A stretch of DNA of 64,000 nt from Streptomyces sp. CB01635 (GCF_002803065.1 NZ_NNBL01000004.1:315831-379830); one strand, 5' to 3'; numbered from the stretch's first letter, positions 45,252 through 53,948 are shown. Numbers and translations are program-made. The notes: generated by a model from the sequence alone, not told the origin.

Positions 45252-48227
45252 TCACTCCGCGACCGCGTACGCCTCCACCGACCACAGCGAATAGCCGTAC
45301 CGCGTGGCCCGCTCGTCGCCCTGGATCCGGACGAAGCGGGTGTCGCGGGCGTCCATGCGGACCGACTCGCGGCCCCCGTGTCCGTCCTTCACGGTCGCGG
45401 CCGTGCGCCACGACTTCCCGTCGGCGGACGTCTGGACGCGGTAGCCCTTCGCGTACGCGTCCTGCCAGTGCAGCACCACCTGGCCGAGGCGCACCGGCTT
45501 CGCCAGTTCGACCTGCCACCAGGCGCCGTCCTCGGCGGGGGACGACCAGCGGGTCTCCGGGTCGCCGTCGCTCGCGGCGGACGCCGGGAAGTCCGTGGTC
45601 TCGTCGGCCGAGGACGAGGGCCTGCCCTCGCGGGCCAGGTCCGGGCCCGCCGTACGCGGGTACGCCCGTACCGACACCGTGCGCGTCGTGCCGGCGAAGC
45701 TGACCGGCACGTCGTACGTGCCCGCCGGGGTGCCCTCCGGGACCGTGATGTCGACCGGTGCGCTCACCTGCGTGCCGCGCGGGAGCGAGGCCTGCGCGGG
45801 CAGCGTCACCTTGATGCCGTGCGGGCCCTCCGCGCTGAGGCGCCCCTCCACGGAGCCGGGCCGCTGCGGTGTCAGGCGTGCCGTGACCCGCCGCGCGCCG
45901 CCGCCGATCTCCGCGTCCAGCTCCGTGCGGGCCAGCTCGAACGAGGCGTCGGGGGAGTCCGCGTACCAGGGGACGACATGGCGCACGGCGCCCTTCGAGG
46001 CGCCGGACACCCGGATCGCGTCCGCCCTTACGTCTTTCGGCCTGCGTTCGGTGAACCCGCTGTCGGTGAGCGTGCCGACGGACTTCCAGCCCTCGCCCGG
46101 CACATGGACCTGCACGGTGCCGTGGGTGCCGGGGTCGGCCAGGACCGTCACCGCCGTGAGCCGCCGCGCCCGCGGCAGCTTCGCCTCCCCGTCACGCGTC
46201 GCGTCCGCGCGACCGGTCCCCGCCCACGCCGCGTACGCCTTCTGCGCCCGGTCGAGGAACGGGTCCAGCACGCCCCTGCCGACGGTGACCTGACGGGATT
46301 CCAGACCGGCGCGCCGGCGCTCCAGGAGCCGCGCCGCCCGCCACGCCGCCGCCCCGTCACCGCGGGCCTGCGCGTCCAGCATGTCGACGGCCGTCTCCCC
46401 GGCCTCCCCGTACCGCGCCAGCTGGTCGCTCCAGGGCCGCACTTCGGCGTCCAAGGCCGTCGACTTGAGCCGCTCCGGAGCCCGCCGCATCACGGTGAAC
46501 GCGTCCCGCAGCTTCTTCGCCGCCGCCTCGTACCGCGCGCGGTCGGTGAGCACCTTCGTACGGGAGTCCCAGAAGCCGGAGAGCACCGGCTTCAGATAGG
46601 CGGACTCGTCCTCGCCGAGCACGGACGACGCGTCGTTGCCCGCCAGTGCGGCGAGTGCCTCACGGGTGGGCGCGTCACCGCCAGCCAGGTCGTCGAGCGC
46701 GGCCTTCCAGGACTCCTGCGGGCGGTAGTCGCGCGGGTTCCACGCGTAGTCCGCCGTCGTGAACAGCGGGATGCGGGAGGCCGCGGGCTGCTCCATCGCG
46801 TTGGCGAGCAGAGCCGCCGAACCCATCGCCACCGCGGGCTCGCGACCCGTGTAGGGACCGAGGAAGATGCGGTCCTGCGCGTAGTCGTTGACCGGGTAGT
46901 TGTCCATCGTGACGAGGCTGTGCCCGGAGCCGAACGCGGCCCGCGCGCCCGCCAGTTCGCGCCCGGTGATCGTGCGCGGGACCACGCCGATGCCCGTCCA
47001 CGCCACCTCGACGGAGTCGTCGAGCCCGCCCGCGAGCGCCCCGCGGTACTCCGTCGACCCGTCCTGGTAGAACTCCGTCGGCATCAGCGACAGCGGCCCC
47101 GCGCCCGGGTGCCGCGCGGCGAGGTGCCGCGCCACCGCGTTCGCCACGCGCGCCTGCGCCCGCGCCGCCGCCTTCGGCCCCGAGCCGAACGTCCTGGCGT
47201 CCGCCTCGCAGTGCCACTCGCTGTACGACACGTCCTGGAACTGGAGCTGGAACGCCCGCACACCGAGCGCCCACATGGCGTCGAGCTTGCGGTTCAGGGC
47301 CCTGACGTCGTCGTCCGACGACATGCACATCGCCTGCCCGGGCGCCACGGCCCAGCTCAGCGTCACGTGGTTGGCTCGCGCCCGCTCGGCAAGGGCCCGG
47401 AAGTCCGCGCGCTGGTCGGCCGGATACGTCTCGCGCCACCGCGCCTGCCGGTACAGGTCGTCGCCCGGCGCGTACAGATAGCGGTTCTGCTTGGTGCGTC
47501 CCATGAAGTCCAGCTGGTCGAGCCGCTGTTCACGGGTCCACGGGGTTCCGTAGAAGCCCTCCGTCATGCCGCGCACGGCCGTCCCCGGCCAGTCGCGCAC
47601 GACGACCCCGGCGACCTTCCGTCCACTCACCAGCTGCCGGAATGTCTGCACCGCGTGGAACAGGCCGTCGTCACCGACGCCTTCCATGGCGACGGTGTCC
47701 CGGCCGTCCGTCCGCCCGGCGGCGAGCCGGTACCCGCCGGACGGCAGGTCCTTGCGGGCCGACGCGCCGAGAGCGCCGAGCGCCGTCTCGAGGCCCTGTC
47801 CGCGGCCGGGGCGGGCGTCCGCCGCTCCCCAGCCGTCACCGGACGCGGTCCCGGCGGCGACGGAGCCGATCCGCACCACGAGCGCGGGACCGTCGGGCAC
47901 GGCCTTCTCGTCGTCGACCTCGGTGATGTGCCGGGCGCCTGCCCCGCGCAGCACGGTGCGCAGCGCGTCCACCGCGTACCGGTCGGCGCCGCGGCCGGTG
48001 ACGAGGACGACGTCGTCGGTCACGGTCACGGACTCCGCGCCGGAGGCGGTACGCAGCGACTGCGGCCGGGGCCACACCGCGGGCGTTCCCGTGTCGCTGT
48101 CCCGGTCACCCGTGGAGAGCGTGGGCCCGGGCGGGGCCGCCACCGCTCCGGAGGCTCCCCCGAGCGCACTGGCGATGACGGCGACAGCGATGGCCGCCGC
48201 CCCCTTCCTGTGGCGCCGGAGCTGCAC
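45252..48227 (-). CDS. secreted GH84-like beta-N-acetylglucosaminidase with discoidin domain
   Basis: A 991-aa secreted enzyme. The signal peptide ends near AVAA (residue 31). An N-terminal GH20b-like domain precedes the GH84 barrel, which begins at 'GMTEGFYGTPWT' (about residue 220). 'LMPTEFYQDG' and 'DNYPVNDY' are further family motifs. At the catalytic pair, usually two consecutive Asp, the sequence reads 'FQDVS' (Gln331-Asp332), so the first Asp is replaced. The C-terminal about 120 residues are an F5/8 type C carbohydrate-binding domain. It probably trims terminal GlcNAc from peptidoglycan, chitin or glycoprotein. GAGGAGTGAG precedes GTG 48227. Confidence 0.88.
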   Translation of the reverse strand: MQLRRHRKGAAAIAVAVIASALGGASGAVAAPPGPTLSTGDRDSDTGTPAVWPRPQSLRTASGAESVTVTDDVVLVTGRGADRYAVDALRTVLRGAGARHITEVDDEKAVPDGPALVVRIGSVAAGTASGDGWGAADARPGRGQGLETALGALGASARKDLPSGGYRLAAGRTDGRDTVAMEGVGDDGLFHAVQTFRQLVSGRKVAGVVVRDWPGTAVRGMTEGFYGTPWTREQRLDQLDFMGRTKQNRYLYAPGDDLYRQARWRETYPADQRADFRALAERARANHVTLSWAVAPGQAMCMSSDDDVRALNRKLDAMWALGVRAFQLQFQDVSYSEWHCEADARTFGSGPKAAARAQARVANAVARHLAARHPGAGPLSLMPTEFYQDGSTEYRGALAGGLDDSVEVAWTGIGVVPRTITGRELAGARAAFGSGHSLVTMDNYPVNDYAQDRIFLGPYTGREPAVAMGSAALLANAMEQPAASRIPLFTTADYAWNPRDYRPQESWKAALDDLAGGDAPTREALAALAGNDASSVLGEDESAYLKPVLSGFWDSRTKVLTDRARYEAAAKKLRDAFTVMRRAPERLKSTALDAEVRPWSDQLARYGEAGETAVDMLDAQARGDGAAAWRAARLLERRRAGLESRQVTVGRGVLDPFLDRAQKAYAAWAGTGRADATRDGEAKLPRARRLTAVTVLADPGTHGTVQVHVPGEGWKSVGTLTDSGFTERRPKDVRADAIRVSGASKGAVRHVVPWYADSPDASFELARTELDAEIGGGARRVTARLTPQRPGSVEGRLSAEGPHGIKVTLPAQASLPRGTQVSAPVDITVPEGTPAGTYDVPVSFAGTTRTVSVRAYPRTAGPDLAREGRPSSSADETTDFPASAASDGDPETRWSSPAEDGAWWQVELAKPVRLGQVVLHWQDAYAKGYRVQTSADGKSWRTAATVKDGHGGRESVRMDARDTRFVRIQGDERATRYGYSLWSVEAYAVAE

Positions 48228-48546
48228 GGCTCACTCCTCGTTGGTCTCGGCTCGGTGGTGGGACCGGTCATAGGTGTCCCAGGGTGGCAACCGAGCCCAC
48301 CATTTGCCGGGTCAGAGTGTCAACGGGAGTGGCCGTTGTGCCGCAATTGCCCGGCCGGGAGTGGCGGGAGGGGGTGATTCGCGCCGCTCACTGGCCGAGT
48401 CCCACCCATGGAACAGAATGTGACCAGTAACACGTTGTCGGGCCGTTCATGTCTGCCGCCGCGTTCGCTGGGTAGAGCTGCCGAGACCGTCGCCCACGAA
48501 AAGATCGACGACAAGACCCGCGAAGAACCGCGAAAAGGAGGCCTTC
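48228..48546. promoter_or_regulatory. 319-bp divergent promoter region of the GH84 gene and the malQ unit
   Basis: No gene is visible. It must carry promoters for both directions. TGGGAC and GTCCCA arms face each other around 48258-48280, but the pair is weak. AAAGGAGG at 48535-48542 is the ribosome site for the small protein. I found no convincing DasR-type site (ACTGGTCTAGACCAGT-like). Confidence 0.45.
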
Positions 48547-48792
48547 ATGGCCGCATCAGCGCACCTTCTGCTCTCGGCCCTGTCCAAACAGGCGGACGTG
48601 ATCCTGCCCGCCCCCGCCCTGCCGCTGCCGGACGAGTTCGCGTTCGGCGCCGAACTGCCCCTCACCAGCGAGCCGCCCCTCGCCGACACGGAGCCGCTGA
48701 CCAGCGAGCCCGCCCTCATCGACGTAGCGCCCCTCACGAGCGAGCCGACCCCCTCGGGTCCGGTCGCGGGCCTGGACGCCTCGGGGGTCTAG
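48547..48792 (+). CDS. small acidic protein with 12-residue repeats, upstream of malQ
   Basis: An 81-aa protein with an excellent ribosome site (AAAGGAGG) and ATG. A helical, slightly hydrophobic N-terminus ('LLLSALSKQADVIL') and a Pro/Leu linker precede three tandem 12-residue units each starting PLTSEP (residues 38, 50 and 62). The protein is acidic and contains no Cys. Its TAG stop is directly followed by the GTG start of malQ, so the two are probably co-translated. No family is recognised. The repeats differ at synonymous positions, which speaks for selection on the peptide. It could be a small regulator of MalQ or a peptide precursor; there is no modifying enzyme nearby. Confidence 0.7.
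   Translation: MAASAHLLLSALSKQADVILPAPALPLPDEFAFGAELPLTSEPPLADTEPLTSEPALIDVAPLTSEPTPSGPVAGLDASGV
48658..48765 (+). repeat. three 36-bp coding repeats (PLTSEP units)
   Basis: The units start at 48658, 48694 and 48730 and encode PLTSEPPLADTE, PLTSEPALIDVA and PLTSEPTPSGPV. The DNA has diverged mainly at wobble positions (ACC/ACG, CTC/CTG) while the first five residues are unchanged. Confidence 0.8.
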
Positions 48793-50892
48793 GTGACGCT
48801 GGCCCGGCTCGCCGCGCTGCACGGGATCGCCCCGTCCTACTCGCCGTCGCCCGGCCGCACGGTCGAGGCCCCGGACGCCGCGCTCGTCGCCGTCCTCGCC
48901 GCCCTCGGTGTCGACGCGCGCACCCCGGAGTCCGTACGGGACGCGCTGGTCGCGCGCGAGGCGGAGACCGCGGCGTGGCTGCTGCCGCCGACGGTCGTGC
49001 TGTGGGCCGGTGAGCCCGCCCCGGCCTGGGCGCGGGAATTACCCGAAGGCGTGACGCTCGAGCTGGCCACCGAGCAGGGTGAACGCGTCGACGACTGGCG
49101 GCCACCCGGACCGGTACCCCTCGGCGTCCACCGGCTGCGGGCCACCGCCCCCGACGGGGCAACGGCCGACGCCCACCTGATCGTCGCCCCGCCGCGCGTG
49201 CGCACCCCGGGCGAACGCATGTACGGGCTGCTCGTGCAGCTCTACTCCCTCCTGTCGGCGAAATCCTGGGGCATGGGCGACCTCGGTGACCTGGCCGACC
49301 TCGCGTCCTGGGCGGGCCGCACCGCCGGCGCCGGGTTCGTGCAGGTCAACCCGCTGCACGCGGCCGTACCCCGCGGAGAAGGGCCCACCGACCCCTCCCC
49401 GTACCGCCCGTCGTCCCGCCGCTTCCCCGACCCGGTACACCTGCGCGTCGAGGACATCCCCGAGTACGCCTATCTGCCCGACGCCGACCGCGACCGCGTG
49501 CGCGAACTGCTCGCCGAGGCCGCCCGGCTGCGCGACGGCGTCCTGCACAAGGGCGCACTGATCGACCGCGACGCCGTGTGGGACCTCAAGCGCCGCGCCC
49601 TCGACCTCGTCGTGCGCGTCCCGCTCAGCCCCGGCCGCCGCGCCGCCTACTGGGACTTCCTCGCCGAGCAGGGCGCGGACCTGGACCACCACGCCACCTG
49701 GTGCGCGCTCGCCGAGCGGCACGGCCCCGACTGGCACACCTGGCCCGAGCCTCTGCGCGACCCCGGATCCGGCGAAACGGCAGACGCCCGCACCGAGTTG
49801 ATGGACCGCGTCGACTTCCACAGCCACCTCGCCTGGCTCACCGACACCCAACTCGCCACCGCCCAGCGCTCCGCGCGCGACGCGGGCATGCCCGTCGGGC
49901 TCGTCCACGACCTGGCCGTGGGCGTGCACCCGGAGGGCGCCGACGCCTGGGCCCAGCAGCACATCTTCGCCGCGGGCATGTCCATCGGCGCGCCCCCGGA
50001 CGCCTTCAACTCCCGCGGCCAGGACTGGGGTCTGCCGCCCTGGCGCCCCGACCGGCTCGCCGCCGCCGGCTACGCCCCCTACCGCGCGCTCCTGCGCGGC
50101 CTGTTCGCTCATGCGGGCGCGGTCCGCATCGACCACGTCATGGGCCTGTTCCGGCTGTGGTGGGTGCCGGCCGGACAGCCGCCGACCGAGGGGGCGTACG
50201 TCCGCTACGACGCGGAGGCGATGCTCGCCGTACTCGCCCTGGAGGCCGGCCGCGCCGACGCCCTGGTGATCGGCGAGGACCTCGGCACGGTCGAGCCCGG
50301 CGTCCGCGAGGCCCTGCACGCGCGCGGCGTGCTCGGTACGTCCGTGCTGTGGTTCGAGCGCGACTGGGACGGCACGGGCCGCCCGGTGCCGCCGGAGCGC
50401 TGGCGTACGGACTGCGTGGCCACCGCCACCACCCACGACCTGCCGTCCACCGCGGCCCGGCTGACCGGCGACCATGTACGGCTGCGCGACAGCCTCGGCC
50501 TCCTCGGGCGGCCGCTCGCGCGGGAACAGGCCGAGGCCACGGCGGAAGTCGCCGAGTGGACCGCCCTGTTCGCGCGCCTCGGCCTGCTGCCCGGCGGCGG
50601 AGGACAGGGCCTGTCCGAGGAGGAGGAGATCCGCGCCGTCCACCGCTTCCTGCTGCTCACCCCGGCCCGCATGGTCGGCGTCTGGCTGCCCGACGCGGTC
50701 GGCGACCGGCGCCCGCAGAACCTGCCGGGGACCTCGGACGAGTACCCGAACTGGCGGCTCCCGGTCGCCGACGCCACCGGCCGTCCGGTCACCTTCGAGG
50801 AGCTCACGGCCTCGCCGAGGGCGCACGCGCTGATCGAGGTCCTGCGGTCCGGACTGCCCCGTACGGCACCCCCGGGCGCGCGGCCCGTTTAG
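48793..50892 (+). CDS. malQ: 4-alpha-glucanotransferase (amylomaltase), GH77
   Basis: A 699-aa enzyme. The first about 150 residues are the extra N-terminal domain seen in actinobacterial and E. coli MalQ. The GH77 barrel has the nucleophile Asp447 in 'VRIDHVMG', acid/base Glu495 in 'VIGEDLG' and Asp549 in 'THDLPS', plus the family start 'GLLVQLYSLLS' and 'WGMGDLGDL'. It moves glucan segments between alpha-1,4-glucans and releases glucose in cytosolic maltodextrin or glycogen metabolism. It starts at GTG immediately after the small repeat protein; there is no clear ribosome site of its own, fitting translational coupling. Confidence 0.95.
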   Translation: MTLARLAALHGIAPSYSPSPGRTVEAPDAALVAVLAALGVDARTPESVRDALVAREAETAAWLLPPTVVLWAGEPAPAWARELPEGVTLELATEQGERVDDWRPPGPVPLGVHRLRATAPDGATADAHLIVAPPRVRTPGERMYGLLVQLYSLLSAKSWGMGDLGDLADLASWAGRTAGAGFVQVNPLHAAVPRGEGPTDPSPYRPSSRRFPDPVHLRVEDIPEYAYLPDADRDRVRELLAEAARLRDGVLHKGALIDRDAVWDLKRRALDLVVRVPLSPGRRAAYWDFLAEQGADLDHHATWCALAERHGPDWHTWPEPLRDPGSGETADARTELMDRVDFHSHLAWLTDTQLATAQRSARDAGMPVGLVHDLAVGVHPEGADAWAQQHIFAAGMSIGAPPDAFNSRGQDWGLPPWRPDRLAAAGYAPYRALLRGLFAHAGAVRIDHVMGLFRLWWVPAGQPPTEGAYVRYDAEAMLAVLALEAGRADALVIGEDLGTVEPGVREALHARGVLGTSVLWFERDWDGTGRPVPPERWRTDCVATATTHDLPSTAARLTGDHVRLRDSLGLLGRPLAREQAEATAEVAEWTALFARLGLLPGGGGQGLSEEEEIRAVHRFLLLTPARMVGVWLPDAVGDRRPQNLPGTSDEYPNWRLPVADATGRPVTFEELTASPRAHALIEVLRSGLPRTAPPGARPV

Positions 50893-50912
50893 GTGTTCGC
50901 TACGTTTGCACC

Positions 50913-51152
50913 GTGGACAAGAAGAACGCCCTGCGCGCCGGCGCCCTGGCTGCCGGTACGACGCTGATGATGCTGCTCATGACGTCCCCCGCGCTCGCGC
51001 TGGCGCGCGACGACGGTGACGACCCCGGTAAGGGCCTCTCCGTCATCGAGACCCTTGGCCTCTATGTCGTGGCGCCGATCGTGCTGTTCCTGGTGATCGC
51101 CGGCCTCGTGATCGTCGGTGACAAGTCCCGCAAGCCGCAGAAGCAGGGCTGA
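50913..51152 (+). CDS. small membrane protein, signal peptide plus one helix
   Basis: A 79-aa protein. A signal-peptide-like start (about 1-31, 'LMMLLMTSPALALA') is followed by a short charged loop and a second hydrophobic helix (about 48-68), ending in a basic tail (KSRKPQKQG). No family is assigned. There is no ribosome site before GTG 50913, but TACGTT lies 7 bp upstream in -10 position, so it may be transcribed from its own promoter as a leaderless mRNA. A 24-bp palindrome follows downstream. Confidence 0.72.
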   Translation: MDKKNALRAGALAAGTTLMMLLMTSPALALARDDGDDPGKGLSVIETLGLYVVAPIVLFLVIAGLVIVGDKSRKPQKQG

Positions 51153-51204
51153 CCACCGCCACCTCTCACTCACGTCTTTGTCGAGGGCGTCCTCGTGTGC
51201 ACCG

Positions 51205-51228
51205 CGCACCGAGGGCGCCCTCGGTGCG
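51205..51228. terminator. perfect 24-bp palindrome, probable bidirectional terminator
   Basis: Arms CGCACCGAGGGC / GCCCTCGGTGCG meet without a spacer, 52 bp after the small membrane protein and 37 bp from the TetR stop on the other strand. This is typical of Streptomyces I-shaped terminators. Confidence 0.75.
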
Positions 51229-51265
51229 TTCCCGCCCCGTTCCGCGGTCGCTCGGCCGGGGCGTT

Positions 51266-51838
51266 CTACGGCCGCTCGGCCGTCAGATAGCGCTGGAGGG
51301 TCGGCGCCAGCCACTCCACCATCTCGTCGCGGCTGAGCCCGACGGCGGGACCGAAGCGCAGCACGTAGCGGGTGAGCGCGAGACCGAGGACCTGTGACGC
51401 GCAGAGCGCGGCCCGCACCGGGGCCTCGGCGGGATCGGCGCAGACGCGCAGGGCGAGCGGCAGCGTCTGCTTCCTGAAGATGTCCTGCATTCGCTCGGCG
51501 CCTGCGGTGTTGGTGACGCCGACGCGCAGCAGCGCGGTGAGCACCTCGTTCTCCTCCCACAGGTCGAGGAAGTGCCGTACGAGGGTGCGGCCTATGTCGT
51601 CGACCGCGATCTCCTCGGGGTCCGGAAGCCGCAGGTCGAGGTCGATGGCCGCGGCGAAGAGACCCTCCTTGTTGCCGTAGTAGCGCATCACCATCGACGG
51701 GTCGATCGCCGCGTCCTTGGCGATGGCGCGGATCGTGGCCCGCTCGTACCCGTCGGCGGCGAAGCGCTCGCGGGCCGCCGCGAGGATCGCGGTGCGGGTG
51801 GCGTCCGAGCGGCGTGCCTGCTGGGTGGTTCCTGTCAT
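51266..51838 (-). CDS. TetR-family repressor of the adjacent monooxygenase gene
   Basis: A 190-aa regulator. The N-terminal helix-turn-helix covers about residues 12-58 ('ATIRAIAKDAAIDPSMVMRYY', cited by its ends). The C-terminal ligand domain is helical and ends in 'APTLQRYLTAERP'. It is divergent from a flavin monooxygenase gene. The 150-bp interval holds a phased array of CCAAC-N4-GTTGG-type sites. Repression of both genes, lifted by the monooxygenase substrate, is the likely logic. ATG 51838 is chosen; the upstream extension crosses the operator array. Confidence 0.92.
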   Translation of the reverse strand: MTGTTQQARRSDATRTAILAAARERFAADGYERATIRAIAKDAAIDPSMVMRYYGNKEGLFAAAIDLDLRLPDPEEIAVDDIGRTLVRHFLDLWEENEVLTALLRVGVTNTAGAERMQDIFRKQTLPLALRVCADPAEAPVRAALCASQVLGLALTRYVLRFGPAVGLSRDEMVEWLAPTLQRYLTAERP

Positions 51839-51839
51839 G

Positions 51840-51867
51840 CCAACAAACGTAGGCCAACACCTGTTGA
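51840..51867. promoter_or_regulatory. TetR operator block 1, two contiguous 14-bp sites
   Basis: CCAACAAACGTAGG (51840-51853) abuts CCAACACCTGTTGA (51854-51867). Both fit the consensus CCAACNNNNGTTGG with up to three mismatches. The block starts 1 bp upstream of the TetR start codon, so binding would block its transcription. Confidence 0.8.
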
Positions 51868-51894
51868 CAGTCCAGAGCGGGGCGCCTAGGTTTG

Positions 51895-51936
51895 CCAACA
51901 GATGTAGACCAACGCTCGTTGGCCAACAAGTGTTGG
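51895..51936. promoter_or_regulatory. TetR operator block 2, three contiguous 14-bp sites
   Basis: CCAACAGATGTAGA (51895), CCAACGCTCGTTGG (51909) and CCAACAAGTGTTGG (51923) follow each other without a gap. The last two are perfect palindromes. The block lies 54-95 bp upstream of the monooxygenase ATG. Confidence 0.88.
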
Positions 51937-51989
51937 CGATGAGCTGCCGGACCCGACCGGACCGAGCTCGCAGGCACCAGGAGGCCACC

Positions 51990-53447
51990 ATGAACGGCAC
52001 CACTCCTCGCACCGTGATCGTCGTCGGCTCCGGCCCCACCGGCCTGCTCCTGGCCGGCGACCTCGCCGCCGCGGGCGTCCCCGTCACCGTCGTCGAGAAG
52101 CGTCCCCACAAGATCAGCAACCTCTCCCGGGCTTTCGTCCTGCACGCCCGCACCCTGGAGCAGCTCGACGCCCGCGGCCTCGCCGACGGCATCGAGGCCA
52201 AGGGCCAGGCCCTCGACAGGCTCCAGCTCTTCGGCCGCCTCGCCGTCGACCTGACCGTCCTCCCGTCGCGCTTCCGTCACCTCCTGGTCCTGCCGCAGTA
52301 CGAGGTCGAGGCCGCGCTCCAGCAGCGCGCCACCGACGCGGGCGTGAAGTTCGCGTACGAGACGGAGGTCACCGGCCTCGCCCAGGACGCGGACGGGGTG
52401 ACGCTCCAGGTCCGCACGGCCGACGGCGAGTCGACGGCGCTGCGGGCCGCGTACGTCGTAGGCGCCGACGGCATGCGCAGCGCCGTACGCGAGAGCGTCG
52501 GGCTCCCCTTCCCCGGCAAGTCCGTCATCCGCTCCGTCGTCCTCGCCGACGTGAAGCTCGCCGAGGAGCCCGAGAACGTCCTCACGGCCAACGCGGTCGG
52601 CGATGCCTTCGCCTTCATCGCCCCCTTCGGCGACGGCTACTACCGCATCATCGGCTGGAACCGCGCGCGCAACGTCCCCGAGTCCGCGCCCCTCGGCCTC
52701 GACGAGATCAAGGAGGTCACCCGCCTCGCCCTGGGCCGCGACTACGGGATGCACGAGGCACGCTGGATGTCCCGCTTCCACAGCGACGAGCGCCAGGCGC
52801 CCGCGTACCGCGTCGGCCGCGTCCTGCTCGCCGGGGACGCCGCGCACGTCCACACCCCGGCCGGCGGCCAGGGCATGAACACCGGCCTCCAGGACGCCGC
52901 CAACCTCGGCTGGAAGCTCGCCGCCGTCGTCAACGGGCGTGCGGGAGACGCCCTGTTGGACACCTACGAGGCCGAGCGCCACCCCGTCGGGAAGGCCGTC
53001 CTGCGCAGCAGCGGTGGCATCGTCAGGCTCGCGATGGCCAACCGCCCCTGGACGCTTGCGGCCCGCGCCGCCCTCACCGCGTTCCTCGCCCGCGTCCGCC
53101 CCGCCCGCACCCGCTTGCTCGGCCAGCTCACCGGCATCGGCGTCGCCTACCCGGCCCCGCGCGGCGCGCACCGCCTCGTCGGCACCCGCGTCCCCGATGT
53201 CGCGCTCAAGGAGGGCCGCCTCTACGAGGCCCTGCGTCAGGGCCTGTTCGTCCTGATCGTCCCCGAGGGCGCCCACGACAAGGGTGACCGCTACACCGTC
53301 ACCCACTGGGCGAGCGACCGCCGCACGGCGCTCCTCGTGCGCCCCGACGGATACGTCGCCTGGGCATCGGACGGCGAGCCGGCGGACGGCGGCGCCATCT
53401 CCGCCGGCATGCCGGACAGTATCGACTCGTACTCGTTCCGGGCGTAG
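51990..53447 (+). CDS. FAD-dependent aromatic-type monooxygenase
   Basis: A 485-aa class A flavoprotein hydroxylase. The FAD Rossmann motif GSGPTG is at residues 13-18, 'VVGADGMRSAVR' is the DG motif, and 'GDAAHVHTPAGGQGMNTG' (Asp283) is the second FAD-ribose motif. A C-terminal thioredoxin-like extension (about 390-485) places it in the PheA/TfdB/MhpA group that hydroxylates phenols and polyketides, or inactivates antibiotics such as rifampicin and tetracycline. AGGAGG precedes ATG 51990. It is regulated by the divergent TetR gene. Confidence 0.9.
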   Translation: MNGTTPRTVIVVGSGPTGLLLAGDLAAAGVPVTVVEKRPHKISNLSRAFVLHARTLEQLDARGLADGIEAKGQALDRLQLFGRLAVDLTVLPSRFRHLLVLPQYEVEAALQQRATDAGVKFAYETEVTGLAQDADGVTLQVRTADGESTALRAAYVVGADGMRSAVRESVGLPFPGKSVIRSVVLADVKLAEEPENVLTANAVGDAFAFIAPFGDGYYRIIGWNRARNVPESAPLGLDEIKEVTRLALGRDYGMHEARWMSRFHSDERQAPAYRVGRVLLAGDAAHVHTPAGGQGMNTGLQDAANLGWKLAAVVNGRAGDALLDTYEAERHPVGKAVLRSSGGIVRLAMANRPWTLAARAALTAFLARVRPARTRLLGQLTGIGVAYPAPRGAHRLVGTRVPDVALKEGRLYEALRQGLFVLIVPEGAHDKGDRYTVTHWASDRRTALLVRPDGYVAWASDGEPADGGAISAGMPDSIDSYSFRA

Positions 53448-53509
53448 GCGGTCGGCCGGCGCCGGGGCATCTGGGGCGGTCCGGCTTCAGGAGGGCTGTG
53501 CGCCCGCCA

Positions 53510-53948
53510 TCAACTGACGTAGCAGGTCGGCGAGTTGGCCCGCTGGCGCTCACCGGCTGGCAGCTCACGGCCGGCGGCCTCCTCATCGCCCCGCTCGCCT
53601 TCCTCGTCGAGGGCGCGCCCCCGGCTGGACGGCCGGGCCGTCGCGGGTTACGTGTACCTGGCGCTCGCCAATACGACGGTCGCGTACTGGCTGTGGTTCC
53701 GCGGCATCGGCCGCCTGACCGCGACGCAGGTCACGTTCCTCGGCCCGCTCTCGCCGCTGACGGCGGCGGTCATCGGCTGGGCGGCGCTCGGGCAGGCGCT
53801 GACGCCGGTGCAGCTGGTGGGCATGGCGCTGGCGTTCGGCGCGACGCTGCTGGGCCAGCGCCCGCCCCGGGCCGCCGCTTCACCCGCTTCACGGCCCAAC
53901 CTTTCAGTTCTACTGAAGAGAAGGAGCAGAAAGTTTCGATGGACCTGA
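53510..53948 (+). pseudogene. degraded EamA (DMT) transporter, C-terminal remnant with frameshift
   Basis: Read in frame 2, codons to about 53622 give 'GPLALTGWQLTAGGLLIAP', the start of an EamA second repeat. Similarity then continues in frame 3 as 'RLDGRAVAGYVYLALANTTV' and runs to 'LVGMALAFGATLLGQRP'. The shift falls in a run of five C at 53618-53622. The first five helices expected of this family are missing altogether, so this is a truncated remnant and not just a sequencing error. An intact EamA gene follows 64 bp later. Confidence 0.85.
53903..53946. promoter_or_regulatory. 44-nt repeated element, copy A (upstream of intact EamA gene)
   Basis: A 15-bp palindromic box TTCAGTTCTACTGAA, a 12-nt unrelated spacer, and AAAGTTTCGATGGACCT. 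The same two boxes with the same 12-nt spacing recur at 55904-55947. Copy A ends 65 bp before the EamA ATG. Confidence 0.75.

Noticed and set aside
48228..48546. DasR operator upstream of the GlcNAc-ase gene
   Set aside because: No sequence close to the dre consensus was found by eye.
48547..48792. Repeat protein as a proven graspetide precursor
   Set aside because: No ATP-grasp ligase, transporter or protease is nearby; only the repeat pattern is suggestive.
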